The notes under the pieces: model-generated | The model's input: only the letters and a program-made list of their open reading frames with translations | Database searches by the model: none | What the model was told of the DNA's origin: nothing | Position numbers and translations under genes: made by a program | DNA from: Diabrotica undecimpunctata | Taxonomy: Eukaryota; Arthropoda; Insecta; Coleoptera; Chrysomelidae | DNA length: 64,000 nucleotides | Reading direction: 5' to 3' | NCBI RefSeq assembly: GCF_040954645.1 | Contig: NC_092806.1 | Location: 26,189,644-26,253,643, forward strand | Shown here: positions 1 to 11,077 of the stretch, piece after piece | Numbering within the stretch: position 1 is the first letter of the stretch | Layout: each line of letters begins with the position of its first letter

Positions 1-370
1 CTAATTATCTTGCAACGAATAGTACCTTCGGATATGAATTCCAGGTTTTCTAGTAAAGTGATTAAACGCGAAGATTAGTATTGAAATATCCAAAGAGATA
101 AGGTATTCTTATTTACAAAATTGTTAATGGTTAAATTCTTATTTTTATTAATATAATATAATTACATAACATTAGCCGTGAAAGTTTTAATTGTTTTTTT
201 GTTAAATTTATTAGTATTAAAATATTATTAATATTATATATTATATAACAGTATTAAAAAATATTATATTATTATTTAATGAATAAACACCTCAGGAACG
301 CCTATGGTTTACGACCGTTTTATGAGTTTGAGGCACACTTCGTGCTCTCAACAATTTATGAACGGAGAAT
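1..370 (+). repeat. Inverted repeat arm A (matches 53452-50709 reversed)
   Basis: The first ~370 bases match, in reverse complement, 53452-53215 and then 50793-50709. The partner copy is interrupted by a mariner. Identity is high by eye; arm A has one extra segment of about 33 bp near 277-310. The arm starts at the window edge, so its true outer end cannot be seen. It could be a terminal repeat of a very large element or simply an inverted copy of a dispersed repeat. No ORF is recognised in it. Confidence 0.8.
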
Positions 371-897
371 AGTTGTATACCAAAGGTTACTTACATTACC
401 ATACATAACTTAGAGAGAAGACTTCTAGTGTATAATGGTATACTTTATTTATTAAAAAATAATTAAAACTTATCCAAAAGGATTACAATTTTTTAAAAGG
501 TTTTCGGTCCAGTCAGACCATCATCAGTGAAACCTGAAAGTATATTTCCACATTAAAATGATACAAACATAGGTAACATTTTTACTGCTAAATTTCTAAA
601 AATGTGGAAAATACTTCCATTGTAAAAGAAGTTAAAATTAACGACGAAAATAGATTTAAAAACCTTTGAATTAAATGACAATCATGTTTATATTTGGTAA
701 AGTAATAATACGAGGTCGATGTTATAGGATTTCACCTAAAGGGAATATACATCTTTTCTGCTCGAAATGGAACTACTTTGTCCACCGGTTAATGCCAGCC
801 AACTAAATATTTCAAGGAGAAAGTAAAATTAATTTAAAATTGACAGTTCCTTAAGACAGTGGAAAGTGGATTTTGGCAAACACTGGCAACACAAAAT
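371..897. other. Intergenic, no gene seen
   Basis: AT-rich sequence without a recognisable coding region. It contains the hammerhead-like fold at 500-536 on the minus strand and then runs into the decayed Gypsy integrase. It may hold part of that element's 3' end, but I cannot identify an LTR here. Confidence 0.4.
500..536 (-). ncRNA. Hammerhead-ribozyme-like core
   Basis: On the minus strand the sequence reads CTGATGA (527-521), T, a 4-bp stem GGTC/GACC closed by the loop TGACTG, then GAAA (505-502). The flanks AGGTTT and AAACCT can pair, giving a helix around the core. This is the conserved order CUGAUGA, stem II, GAAA of hammerhead ribozymes, which are known from Penelope-like elements and retrozymes. 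Only two bases separate the outer helix from CUGAUGA, so stem I is missing. It is either a relic or one half of a dimeric arrangement. Confidence 0.35.
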
Positions 898-1935
898 CTA
901 TTCTATTTTAGATACCTTCCTATCCCATCGCTTGTGTTGTTCGTCAGTTCCAATTGTGCGAATTTTTATGGCTTCTTGAATATACCTTTTCGAGGGATTG
1001 CTTTGAGCATGTCTAATGCTTAGAGCTCTTTCTCTAATGTAACCTTTGAATCGGTTAGTTCTGAAAAATATGTAGCGTTGTCCCACACGATTTTCCAATA
1101 AGCCACCATATCCAATTTTTGTCGCGACACTATACTCTTCGCAAATATTTCCATTCTTAAAATTCCGACTTTTGTATCGTTGGCATAACTGGAATTTTTT
1201 TGTCATATCTTTGGCTACACGAAATTTTTAACTGTCCATGTATCCATTTTCATTATGTAATTTCTCCATGATTTTCATTGCCAGTACTTGTGTAATCAAG
1301 TATAGTTCTTTTCCCTTTATTCTCTTGATAAATATCTCGTTTTCTCTCTCTGTTCTTTTTTGTTCCTTTTCTTTTAACCCCCCATGATTCATATCGTATT
1401 TAATGTAAATATCTAAATACTTTCTGAAGTTTTCAGTTCCACATGTTATTGTATTTGAATAGCTTTTCTTCTTCCCGTGTCTTGATCTCGGGTGAGAGCA
1501 TCCACCCGTGTGTCATCTTTGCCTTTGATATATTTAAAAACAAAATCGTATTTCTGCAATAATAGTATTTTTTGATGGATTCTTTTATTTACTAAGCGAT
1601 TTTTTATAATATGTACCAAACAGCATGATCCGTCTCTATTGTAAATTTAGCGCACAAAAGATAGAATCTTAATTTGTTTTCGTGACCTTTGACACAAAAC
1701 ATATCCGAACTTATTGCCTATTTTCTTGTATCTGGATTAATACGTCAGCAAATTTCTGGATCGAAGCATCTGTTTGGAATATAAAGGGTAACTCGTATTG
1801 AGGATGGTATACTTTAATCCCCTTTGGAAATTATTCTTTTAGACGTACAAAGCTTTCTCCGAACCTTCCTCCCAATTCCATTTTATGGCTTGTTTAATTT
1901 AATTAACGGTATTTCTTTCTCACTAATACCACCAA
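898..1935 (-). pseudogene. Decayed Ty3/Gypsy pol: RNase H and integrase part
   Basis: Reading on the minus strand, an RNase H segment is visible around 1850-1480, with an ETDHAVWYI motif followed by KGKDDTRVDALTRDQ. An integrase segment lies at 1206-898, with a CQRYKSRNF zinc-finger-like stretch and the QSNPSKRYIQEAIKI block that normally carries the catalytic Glu. Here the conserved E of the NPxER pattern reads K. Frameshifts and a large central deletion are evident. It is the 3' part of the Gypsy copy whose RT lies at 2923-3524 and 5539-5640, separated by a LINE and a mariner. No function is expected. Confidence 0.75.
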
Positions 1936-1944
1936 AGTATAATA

Positions 1945-2922
1945 GAGCAGCATTTCTGTGTTTGAAATTGAACTAATGAAAGCATTTGACAGAGTAAGAC
2001 TCAAAGATATAATCCATCTTCTGTACAATAGAGAAGCTCCCCAAAATATTATAAAAAATATCGAAAACATCTACCAAAACAACAAAATGGAAGTCAGAAT
2101 AGATGGACAACTTACAAAACCTATAGAAATAGGTAACGGAATAAGACAAGGGGATCCATTGTGTCCCATGCTCTTTAATTTGATCATGTATAAAATTATC
2201 AAAAGCGTTAACAAAGAAAGAGGATACAGAATGGAAAGAAATCAAAATACTCTGTCACGCAGACGACGCAATATTGATAGCCCAAGATGAAGATAGTGTG
2301 CAAAGTCTGGTCCACAGATTTAACATAAGAGCAATAGAATTTAATATGAAGTGAAATTATTGGCGTCAGTATTGAACAAGTGATGGAAATAAAATACCTA
2401 GGAATTACACTGTCTAGTTATGGAAATCTGGACAAGGAAGTGAGAGATCAAGTGCGGAAAGCAAATAGACTGTCAGGATACCTTAATAACACTATATGGC
2501 GAAACAGACACACTGAGATGAAATCAAGAATTTATAAAGCCAGTGTAACACCAATAATGGCATATGCCTCAGAAACAAGACCCGATACAGCCACAACACA
2601 GAGGCTACCGGAAACGGCAGATATGAGAGTACTGAGAAGAATTACAGGAAATACGCTAAGAGATCGAAAGAAAAGTGAAGAGATTAGAAGAAAATGTAAC
2701 GTACAGTGTATAAATGAATCAACACAAAATAGAAAAAAAGATTGGAATAGCCACTTAAGCAGAATGGGGGAGACCCGTGTCGTCAAAATAGCAAGAGGTA
2801 AGTCACCAATCGGCAGAAGTATCGGACGGCCGCGCAAAAGATGAAGTGACAACCTTCCATAAAGGTAATAATCCACCAATAAACAAGCAGAATTGCTTAT
2901 AAAGAGGAATAAGAAGAAGAAG
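1945..2922 (+). pseudogene. LINE reverse-transcriptase fragment inserted in Gypsy
   Basis: A 5'-truncated non-LTR retrotransposon. At 1958-2290 the RT palm reads LMKAFDRVRLKDIIHLL, then GIRQGDPLCPMLFNLIM. After a frameshift around 2250, CHADDAI-like coding stands for the catalytic box. A second stretch at 2380-2844 holds the thumb and C-terminus (KYLGITLSSYGNLDKEVRDQ, SRMGE, then GRPRKR). The copy ends in an AAG-rich tail (2911-2922) directly before minus-strand Gypsy coding sequence, so it inserted in that older element. RT-family assignment is firm; I do not assign the clade. Confidence 0.85.
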
Positions 2923-3524
2923 AATATCAGGCATAAATTTTTTAAAATAATTTAGCATCTGCAATGTTTTTAAATTCTTATTCCTTAAATAGTCAGTAAT
3001 AACATGTACCATATCTTCTGCTAGATCTACTTCTTTTGTGTCCAATTTAAAACCTAATTATACTTCTTTCTTTCGGAAAAATTAACACTTTTTAATATTT
3101 AGTTTAAGTCCAGCTATACCTAACGCTCCAATACATTTTGTATAATATGTTTTAAGTGACTTTGCGCATCCGGAGAAAAGATCAATAAATTGTCTATGTA
3201 CTGTACAACAAAATCTTCATGACGATTTAGTATGGTATTTAGAGCTCGTACTAGTGCTGCATATGCACTCTGTAACCCAAATGGAACCATCTTGAAACGG
3301 TATAGTATGCCGTAAATTGAGAAAAGTATAACATTTTTGCATTTCTCTGCTAGCGACATTCGCCAATCAATTTTTGAAAATATTATGTGTTGCTGTTATT
3401 CTCCCGAAAATAGCCTCAATATTTAACAGTGATTCATATTGTGATACGATGTGCTGATTTATGTTTTTCTCGTATAGAAAAAATCCCCGCAGCTTTTCTT
3501 CACAATGACTATGGGACTTATATA
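2923..3524 (-). pseudogene. Decayed Ty3/Gypsy reverse transcriptase, middle part
   Basis: Minus-strand reading gives, from 3522 down, SHCEEKLRGFF, SLLNIEAIFGRIT, then after a frameshift MSLAEKCKNVILFSI, FKMVPFGLQSAYAALVRALN, and the catalytic box YIDN (canonical YIDD, second Asp lost). Lower down come VDLAEDMVHVITDY and NYFKKFMPDI, the connection towards RNase H. These are typical Ty3/Gypsy RT blocks in the right order. The reading resumes at 5539-5640 on the far side of the mariner and at 1935 on the far side of the LINE, so this is one old element in three pieces. Confidence 0.88.
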
Positions 3525-5536
3525 CAGTGGCGCACCGAAAACGAAACAGATGCATTTACTGGCAGATGATTCCTTTAAAAAAAAAAACGCTTGGACCCGT
3601 CGATTTTGTTATCGAGGGGGAAACAAAATTGGCATAAAATCACATTAACATTTGCAGCCCCCTAAGCGGGGGTGGCACCATCCCTAAAATCTTAAATAGA
3701 AAGGGGGGTCGAATGATCCATCATTTAAAAGGTCTTTCAACTCCCTTTACAATGATGTAAAATTCATGTACTTCAATTCAGTAGTTTTGGAGATTTATTG
3801 ATTTAAAGTTTAAATCATCGTAAGAGGAGATCAATACATAGCAGCAAAGTTGTTAAAAAAAAAGAATAAACTGACCTGTCAGCCGAGTAAATGTTGAAAA
3901 TGACCACCATTACTTTCCATGCAATATTAAAGATTTTGCTGAAAACGTTGCCGGGCATTTTGCAATATTTGAGGAGTAATTTGATGGCACTCATTCACAA
4001 TTCTTTGTCGTAAATCTTCTAAGGATGTTGGCTGAGTAGCATCGATTTTGCTTTTTAAGTAACCCCACAAAAAGAAATTTAAAGGTGATAAATCTGGCGA
4101 TCTTGGGGGGCATTCAACGGCACCTATTCTACCAATCCATTGACCTGGAAAGGTCTGATATAAATAATGCCAAACTCTTAATGCGTAATGTGGTGGGGCA
4201 CCATCCTGTTGGAACATCAACATATTCTCCACGTATCGACCATCATTCTGATTTTCAATTATATCTGTTAGCGCAGGATCTATGGCATTTTGCAGTAATT
4301 CCAAATACATTTCACCAGTCAAATTTCCAGGTAAGAAAAAAGGACCAACCAAATGATCGCCAAAAATGCCAGCCCAAACATTTAATTTTTGTGGCTGCTG
4401 TGTGTGTACCTCATGGTAAATTCTGGGATTAGAGTCCGACCAATATCGACAATTATGACGATTTAATTCGCCATTTAAAAAAAAGGAACATTCGTCGGAA
4501 AAGCAAATGTTAAATAAAAATTGTTCATCGTTTGTAATTCGTTCACTCATAACTTCACAAAATTCTAATCGCTTATCAAAATCGTCTTCATTAAGTTTTT
4601 GTACAAGGTGAATTTTATACGGATGAAAATTATGGGCCTTTAGAATCCGTTGGATAGTACGTCGACTAACACCACACGAAGTTTGCAATTTGCGGGTACT
4701 TAATGTAGGATCTACAATAACTTGCCCTAAAACCCCCACTTCTGTTGCTTCGTTCCTTATATGATTTTCAATATTACGTTTTTTATTGGCGACTGATCCA
4801 GTTTCCCGAAATTTAGCTACAAGTTCTAGAACATATTTTGGGTGCACATTATTGTTCTCATGTCGCTCATTAAAAATTTGTGCTGTTCTATTAGCGCACT
4901 GATTATTTTCGAAAAATATTTCAATAATTTCAACCCTTTCTGCCGTGGAATATACCATGGTTAATTTATGTATAAAGCAATAAATGATATTTTAACAACA
5001 AAGATTGGTCAAATCAATCGCAAACTAATGTACTATTTCCTATTTAAAATAAGTACGTGGCATTCTCTACTTATCTTTCTTCAAGAAACAACTTTTTTTG
5101 TCACAAAGGACACTTCAATTGCTATTTTTATTATTAATAAACCATGGGCGTAGTAAATAAAAGCATTTACTTATCAAGAAAATGCTTTTACTCAAATTTC
5201 TTCTGAAAGAAGTACAAACTAATTTGATGTACCTATTAAAGTCTACTTTAAACTTTAAATCAATAAATCTCCAAAACTACTGAATTGAATACATGAATTT
5301 TACATCATTATAAAGGGAGTTGAAAGACCTTTCAAATAATGGATCATTCGACCCCCCTTTTCATTTAAGATTTTAGGGATGATGCCACCCCCGCTTAAGG
5401 GGCTGCAAATGTTAAAGTGATTTTATGCCAATTTTGTGTCCCCCTCAAAAACAAAATCGACGGGTCCGAGCGTTTTTTCAAAAAAGGAATCATCTGCCAG
5501 TAAATGCCTCTGTTTCGTTTTCGGTGCGCCACACTG
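3525..5536 (-). mobile_element. Mariner-type DNA transposon, complete, long inverted ends
   Basis: The ends CAGTGGCGCACCGAAAACG (3525) and its reverse complement (to 5536, one extra base near the tip) are the outer parts of ~280-bp terminal inverted repeats, 3525-3808 and 5249-5536. Both are flanked by TA (3523-3524 and 5537-5538), the Tc1/mariner target duplication. The element is 2,012 bp with one intact transposase gene on the minus strand. The arms are about 95% alike by eye, so the copy is fairly young. It sits inside the RT domain of the decayed Gypsy, whose reading continues on both sides. Confidence 0.95.
3927..4958 (-). CDS. Mariner-family transposase, intact
   Basis: A 343-aa protein with an N-terminal paired-like helix-turn-helix DNA-binding region (about 1-115; SRRTIQRIL is the second recognition helix) and a DDE/D catalytic domain. 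The catalytic residues are visible as D155 in CFSDECSF, D252 in QQDGAPPHY and D289 in PPRSPDLSPLNFFLWGYLK. The last two are 37 positions apart (36 residues between), longer than the DD34D of classical mariner. The family cuts and pastes its own element at TA. Start chosen at MVYSTAERVEI, shared with the related copy at 30056. No stop or frameshift is seen, so it could be active, or could have been very recently. Confidence 0.93.
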   Translation of the reverse strand: MVYSTAERVEIIEIFFENNQCANRTAQIFNERHENNNVHPKYVLELVAKFRETGSVANKKRNIENHIRNEATEVGVLGQVIVDPTLSTRKLQTSCGVSRRTIQRILKAHNFHPYKIHLVQKLNEDDFDKRLEFCEVMSERITNDEQFLFNICFSDECSFFLNGELNRHNCRYWSDSNPRIYHEVHTQQPQKLNVWAGIFGDHLVGPFFLPGNLTGEMYLELLQNAIDPALTDIIENQNDGRYVENMLMFQQDGAPPHYALRVWHYLYQTFPGQWIGRIGAVECPPRSPDLSPLNFFLWGYLKSKIDATQPTSLEDLRQRIVNECHQITPQILQNARQRFQQNL

Positions 5537-5538
5537 TA

Positions 5539-5640
5539 TGAAGAATTACATCTTTCGATAATCTGGTCTTTTATCATCTTCTCTATCTCTTGTTAAACAT
5601 CTTGTCGGTATTTATATGGAATCGGCTACGTTTTTAATTA
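5539..5640 (-). pseudogene. Decayed Ty3/Gypsy RT, N-terminal piece
   Basis: Minus-strand translation from about 5600 to 5539 gives EKMIKDQIIERCNSSYS, the Gypsy RT N-terminal block normally followed by PIVxVKKK. It stops at the mariner's TA duplication and the reading resumes at 3522. Upstream (above 5640) I cannot recognise gag or protease. Confidence 0.7.
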
Positions 5641-5734
5641 AAAAATTTTCAAATTTTTTACCTTAAATGAATAATCATAATTTCTTTCAACTCTATTTTC
5701 TTCATTATTCGACTCTTCATAATTTCTCAATACA

Positions 5735-5738
<4 letters not shown>

Positions 5739-5796
<58 letters not shown>
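5739..5796. repeat. (TA)n microsatellite
   Basis: An uninterrupted run of alternating TA, about 29 units. Confidence 0.97.
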
Positions 5797-5803
<7 letters not shown>

Positions 5804-7436
5804 AATTACGCATATCCAGTTAAAAACTGTAAATATTTAGATACAGCTTTAGCACGCGAACTAGCAATGTCATTTAATAAATTCAGTAAAAGCTCAGGGG
5901 GATAAACATTATTCTGACAAAGTGCAAACTGATACTGATGTCTCTTTTCGAACCAAATCATCTATATATTACGTTCCGTGTTAAGGTCTCATCCATTACT
6001 GAAATACCGCAGGCAAGAGGCAACTTTACACATAGCGGTAGCGATTTCCAATTAGATGTATTATTAAGTGTATGTCGTAGACTTGGATTTATATACGGCA
6101 GATAGTATACTCATTTTCACACACCGGTCCGTGGAATAATTGAGATAGTGTCAAATCGGTGCGAGATGCTTTATCTCGAAATAAAGGGGCATGGTTCTTT
6201 AAACGATAATGAAGTTTTATTTTTTTTAAATAAATCAAATAACAAAGCTATCAGATTGTAACAATTGCAAAAAAAAGAATGTAGGGGATAAACTTATTAA
6301 AACAATATAAAAAAATTAAGAAATAGTAATTCTTAATTTATTCACAGTCATATTTTTCATATCACCAAGTGTTGATGCCTCCATCTGCCATTGGCCGTAA
6401 GCTATTTTTGATACTTTCTGTATTCTTTATATTTTTATCTTCTGTCATTTTGCAAAAGTTTGACTTTGTTATTTTTTATTTAATTGGGGTCTTAACTATT
6501 AGTCCAATGTCAACCCAATATCAGTCCAATATTGGTCTAAGTATAAATATTTTAACGCTCTGTTGCGTAAACAAAAACTTTTTTTGTACACTATTCTCTG
6601 ACTTCTCTTTGCCTGCAGAGTCAAATTCTAAAATCATGGTTTTGCATCCAGGCGAAAATTTTACTGTAAACGGTTTTTGTTGTAGATATAAGACTTTTTG
6701 TGATAATAAGCATAAAAGGTTGAAACCAGTTTTAAGTTCCAAATCGCACGATCAATCTTCTGTTGAAATATATCGAAATTCAAGTTATAAACAATTTTTG
6801 GGAGATATTTCTGCAAGAATTTTTAGCTTACACTGATTGCTGCAAAATTATATTTACTACACTATAAATTTAAAGCCACAGGTGTATTGGTTGTAAAAGC
6901 GTAATGTTGATTGTGAACTTAAGTATCCTGAAGTATTTGGAAACCATTTAATTAAGTAATCTATCAAATTTGACTACTCTCTTTATATTGCTAGAAATAT
7001 TATTAATGTTTACTAATAACTATTAATTTATGTTATAAAGTAACTCAAGAATTTTGTTTTATGAAGTTTCTGTATGTTTTTTTATCAGCGTTACACTGTG
7101 TTATTACTCGGCAGTTTCCTTCATTTCTACTTTAAATATATCATTTAAAGCAAAACCCTAAAAAGACTGTATACATACATAATTTATGTTTTTTTAATTG
7201 CCTTTATCTTAAAAATATCTTTATTTTAACATTACATAAAACGAAGTAGAACTTCATTGTTTTTAATATTTAATATTGTGTTTAATAAAAAATCGTTTTT
7301 TTATTGGTACACTTGGTGAAAATATTGTGGTGTAACTTTAATAAAACCTTTTTTAATTATAAGACAATGTCACAGGGTACATTTTACTTCACATTACCTT
7401 ACTGTAGTGCAGTAGTCAAATTTTAACTTAGTTTTT
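5797..7436. other. Long stretch without a recognised gene
   Basis: A 155-codon plus-strand ORF spans 6369-6836. It is Phe/Ser-rich, matches no domain I know, and its complement (6742-6521) also reads open, so I do not call it a gene. The segment 5810-6200 is less AT-rich and may be remains of the upstream Gypsy element. The rest is AT-rich spacer. Confidence 0.4.
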
Positions 7437-7799
7437 CTTCTTCTTCTTCTTCTTTTCTTCTTATTGCGCCGTCTCCTTTTCAAGGTTGGCTATCCATATT
7501 GTCATTGTAGCTTTGGAAACTGCTGCATGAAAGATTTCTGTGGATGAGCGGTCAAACCATGTAATCAGGTCTTTCAACCACGAGTTCTGGCGTCTTCCAA
7601 CTAATCTTGTGTCCTGCAGTTTACCTTTCAATATGATTTGGAGTAATTCATATCTTTCACCTCTCAACACATGACCCAAGCATTGTATTTATCTCCCTTT
7701 GATTGTACTGAGTAATTCTTTTCGTTTACTCATGCGCCGAACTAACCTCACCATTAGTAACTTTTTGTATCCATGGAATTATCAGCATCCGTTTGTATC
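7437..7799 (-). pseudogene. LINE C-terminus and 3' tail, distal half
   Basis: Minus-strand reading from 7799 down gives YKRMLIIPWIQKVTNGEV, then LGHVLRGERYELLQIILKGK, then VGRRQNSWLKDL and a stop, followed by a (GAA)n tail (7437-7458). This is the C-terminus of the endonuclease/RT LINE type also seen at 22829-23099 and 62610-63115. The proximal half lies at 11078-11440. The mariner at 7802-11075 sits exactly between them; removing it with one TA joins the reading in frame (ends KMY, resumes RYKRML). Confidence 0.88.
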
Positions 7800-8334
7800 T
7801 ACCGAGTGGTAAATCGCCAAACGGGCCATAGGAAACTCAATGGGAAATTCTAAATTGTTGAATTCCTGCTTCCCTAATTATTTTACATCAAGTCATAATT
7901 TATTTGTAGAGAACTGAAATCTGTATTAAAAACAAATGTTAAAATTGTTCTACGAATTAAGCGTACTCCAACATTTTGCAAGAATATAATACATTTTTCA
8001 GGCCACCCCTTAAAGTCAGGCCACCCGCGGTACAAGAATGTGTATGATATGTTGCGTCTGGTCATATTGATGTTTCCGATATTTGACAATATTTTAATTT
8101 TATGATTAAATTATGAGCAGCAAATTTTCACAAATACTACTACCACTAGTGAACAATAAATAGTACTTTGAAAACAATAAATTATATTGTTTACAAAAAA
8201 TAAAGTTGATGAAATGTATTCAGTTCACGAAAAATTGCAATATTGTTGTATTCAGGCACTAGATCGAGCACTGGCAGATCTTAATTTAACGTAAGATATT
8301 ATAATATAATTCATATAATATATAACAAGCGAGT

Positions 8335-9270
8335 CTTCTACAGCTGGCCCCGCTTCTCGCATCCTAATTTCCATCGTTTTCTGTCGAAGCAATCTTCAGT
8401 TGTTAAATCTCTGGCGGTCATTGCATCGTCGACATCGTCTCTCCATGATCGTCTTGGTGTACCTCGTTTTCTTCTAGTTGGCGGAGTCCATTCTTCTATT
8501 TTTTTTGGACATCTATTTTCAGGCATTCTCTGAAGGTGTCCATACCAGTTAAGTCTTTTGGCTTCGATTGTGTCTATTATGTTTAGATCGATTTCTATTT
8601 CTCTCCGAATATCTTCGTTTCTCACCCTATCAAGTCTAGTGAGCTGGCAACATCGTCTCCAGTAGTTCATTTCCATGGCCTTAATTTTTGATTTGTTTCT
8701 TTGGTTTATTTCCTAGAGTTCGGCGCCGTACAGCCCAATACTTTCTATTATTGTTTTATAGATTCTTCTTTTATTTTCTTTTGTTATTTTTTTATTCCAT
8801 AATAGTCCGTGTAGCTGTATGGTGGCTTATCTTGCTTGGCCAATCCTGGAGTATATTTCTTCGCTACTTCCTGCTTTTGATGTTATTTGGACTCCCTGGA
8901 TGGAAGTATTTGAAATTGTCTGTTGGTTTTATAGTTCCCATTTCGATTTGTAGGCTTTCTGGTTTTTCTCCTACAACTAAGTACTCAGTTTTTTGTATAT
9001 TAATTGTGAGGCCCCATTTGGTATACTCATCTTCCAGTTTTCTAAGCATGTAGCCTACATCACTCTCGTCTTCAGCTAGAATGGCTTGGTCGTCAGCGAA
9101 ATGTATCGTGTACAATCTATCATCTCCGATTGGGATGCCCATATTGCAGCACTTTCTTCTCCACACTGAGAGTGCCTCATTTAGATATATTTTGAAGAGT
9201 GTAGGTGCTATGCAGCAGCCTTGCTTTAGGCCCTTACTAATAGGAATTTCTCTAGTTAATCTATTTCCAG
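8335..9270 (-). pseudogene. LINE RT fragment nested in mariner
   Basis: Minus-strand reading from 9270: ISKGLKQGCCIAPTLFKIYL, then after a frameshift YTIHFADDQAILAEDESDVG with the catalytic FADD box, the thumb KPTDNFKYF, and the C-terminal half at 8676-8338 with WRRCCQLTRLDRVRNEDI, WYGHLQRMPENRCPKKI and RGTPRRSWRDDVDDA. 5'-truncated within RT. The C-terminal WYGHLQRM and PRRSWR blocks are typical of insect endonuclease/RT LINEs and closely resemble those at 56601-57296. Confidence 0.88.
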
Positions 9271-9439
9271 TTTACAGAATACAATTCAATTCCAGGTTAT
9301 ACAATAATTCAAAGAATTTCAATGTAGTTTTACTGTGATCCTTGCTAAAAATAATTTATGGTAATTTCTAAACAAAACTATAACACATTTCTTCAAACAA
9401 TAAGCCATTTTGTACTAAGCACTATCCCACTCGACTGTA

Positions 9440-10415
9440 AAATTCTCGTCTAACATAAGTGTCAGAACGCGTGTCGTTATTTTTGCACACTCTTCAATAA
9501 TTCACATTTTTAATGCTTCAATATCTGTAAATTTTTGGTCAGAATAGATTTTTATATTTTATATGATAAAATAATCGTTTAGAGCTAGATCTCCCGATCG
9601 CGGGGGCCATTTAATATTACAGTCAGGTCCAATCAAACAATTATTGAAGCAGTGTTTAAGGAATTTCCTAACCTCGTCAGTTATTGTGCGTAAATGTCTT
9701 CTTCATCTGCAGCTATTTCTGCAAGTCTGGGTAAAATCTCTTTTTGTATTCAAAAAAGTCTAAAAACTTTTTTGAATTTAAATTTTTCTCATAGAAAAAT
9801 GGTCCAATAATATTTCCTAACCAGAGATTTATTTTTCGACTATATTGGGTATGGTTTCAATAATATCCTCAGTCTTTCTTGTCGACCAAATTCTATAATT
9901 TTAAACATTTTGTTCATTATTTATTGTAAATGTTCATTCATCACTAAACAATATGTTTTTTAAAAATTGTCTGTCTGCATTAGTCCTGTATAAAATTTCA
10001 TAACAAAATTCGTCTCGTCGTTCAGCATCTCCTTCCCTTAGTTCTTGATGACATTGAAATTTATATTAACGGAATTCATTTTTTTTTTTAATTTAAAGGT
10101 TGTGGAATTATTAATAATACACTGGTCTGCAATGGTTCAAGAAGTTATTCTAGGATTTTCTACAACTGCTATTAATAGATTTATTTCATTTTGATTTTCT
10201 AAATTTCTTGGTACCTCAGCAATAGTGTTTGTACATGTACAGTTAGAAATCACTGTCCTAGTACTTTCAAAATATTGTAAAATCCTTTGAATTGTTGAAT
10301 GACTTGGAATTGGTCTATTGGGATATCTTACGCTAAATAAAGAACTGACAATTCGGGCATTATTGCCTGAATAAAACATTTTTAATATTGCTACTTTCTC
10401 CTCAACTAAGTACAT
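9440..10415 (-). pseudogene. Degenerate mariner transposase
   Basis: The N-terminal 92 codons (10415-10137) are open: MYLVEEKVAILKMFYSGNNA, then the helix-turn-helix part RPIPSHSTIQRILQYFEST. Further down, frameshifted remnants of the catalytic domain remain: a FSDECTF-like block near 9945 and a WPPRSGDL block near 9600, where the third catalytic Asp would sit. It is the transposase of the surrounding 7802-11075 element and is dead. Confidence 0.72.
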
Positions 10416-10434
10416 TTTTGAAGTTATACTTCTA

Positions 10435-10510
<76 letters not shown>

Positions 10511-10735
10511 AAAAATATACATTTTCATCAAAATATTGATTCAATCCTTCATTGTTAGTAAGTTGTTATTAATTCTGTTTCTCTTTCTGCTATGTCTTAC
10601 CTATATAATTACATATGTAATGATTGTGCAGATTGACTCCCAAATAAATTTGTAACGGCGAATGAGTGTATAGAAGTGTAACTTCCACCGGCAGTCCCAC
10701 TGGACTGCCACACCCGTTTTTTTTAATTAACTTTA
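10416..10735. repeat. Hairpin-ended MITE-like repeat with (TA)n, copy 1
   Basis: It starts with GAAGTTATACTTCTATAC, runs through a (TA)n tract (10437-10502), and ends in the complementary GTATAGAAGTGTAACTTC at about 10672-10689. Beyond this lies a 20-bp hairpin palindrome at 10690-10709. The part 10510-10727 is repeated in inverted orientation at 13951-14190. An internal CATTACATATGTAATG palindrome is shared with the 14-kb copies. It lies inside the mariner at 7802-11075, just upstream of that element's transposase start. Confidence 0.72.
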
Positions 10736-11077
10736 TTGTTTTTTAAACAATAAATCACAAAATAAAAATGTTGGCAATTCAAAAATTGCCAAATATCAGA
10801 AACATCAATATAACCAAACGCAACATGTCATATACATTCTTGCACCGCGTGTGGCCTGACTTTAAGGGGTGGCCTGAAAAATGTATTATATTATTGCAAA
10901 ATTTTGGACTACGTTTAATTCGTAGAACAATTTTAACTTGTTTTCGATATATATTTCAGTCCTCTACAAATAGTTTTTCTTGAATTTGGTGTAAAACAAT
11001 TAGGGAAGCAAGAATTCAACAATTTAGAATTTTCCATTGAGTTTTATATGCCTCGTTTGACGATTCACCACCCTGTA

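Larger units (their letters stand above)
7802..11075 (-). mobile_element. Mariner-type transposon with ~300-bp inverted ends, decayed
   Basis: The segments 7802-8095 and 10770-11075 are inverted copies of each other; each contains the shared stretch GGTGGCCTGACTTTAAGGGG in opposite orientation. The outer tips CCGAGTGGTAAATCG and CACCACCCTG (degenerate CAGGGTGG type) are flanked by TA at 7800-7801 and 11076-11077. A broken minus-strand transposase lies at 9440-10415. The element was itself hit by a LINE (8335-9270) and by a hairpin-ended repeat with a TA microsatellite (10416-10735). It interrupts the LINE at 7437-7799 and 11078-11440. Confidence 0.82.

Noticed and set aside
4085..4432. Plus-strand ORF opposite the intact mariner transposase
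   Set aside because: Shadow of a strongly conserved transposase on the other strand.
6369..6836. 155-codon plus-strand ORF
   Set aside because: Low-complexity hydrophobic start, no family signature, and the complementary strand is equally open.
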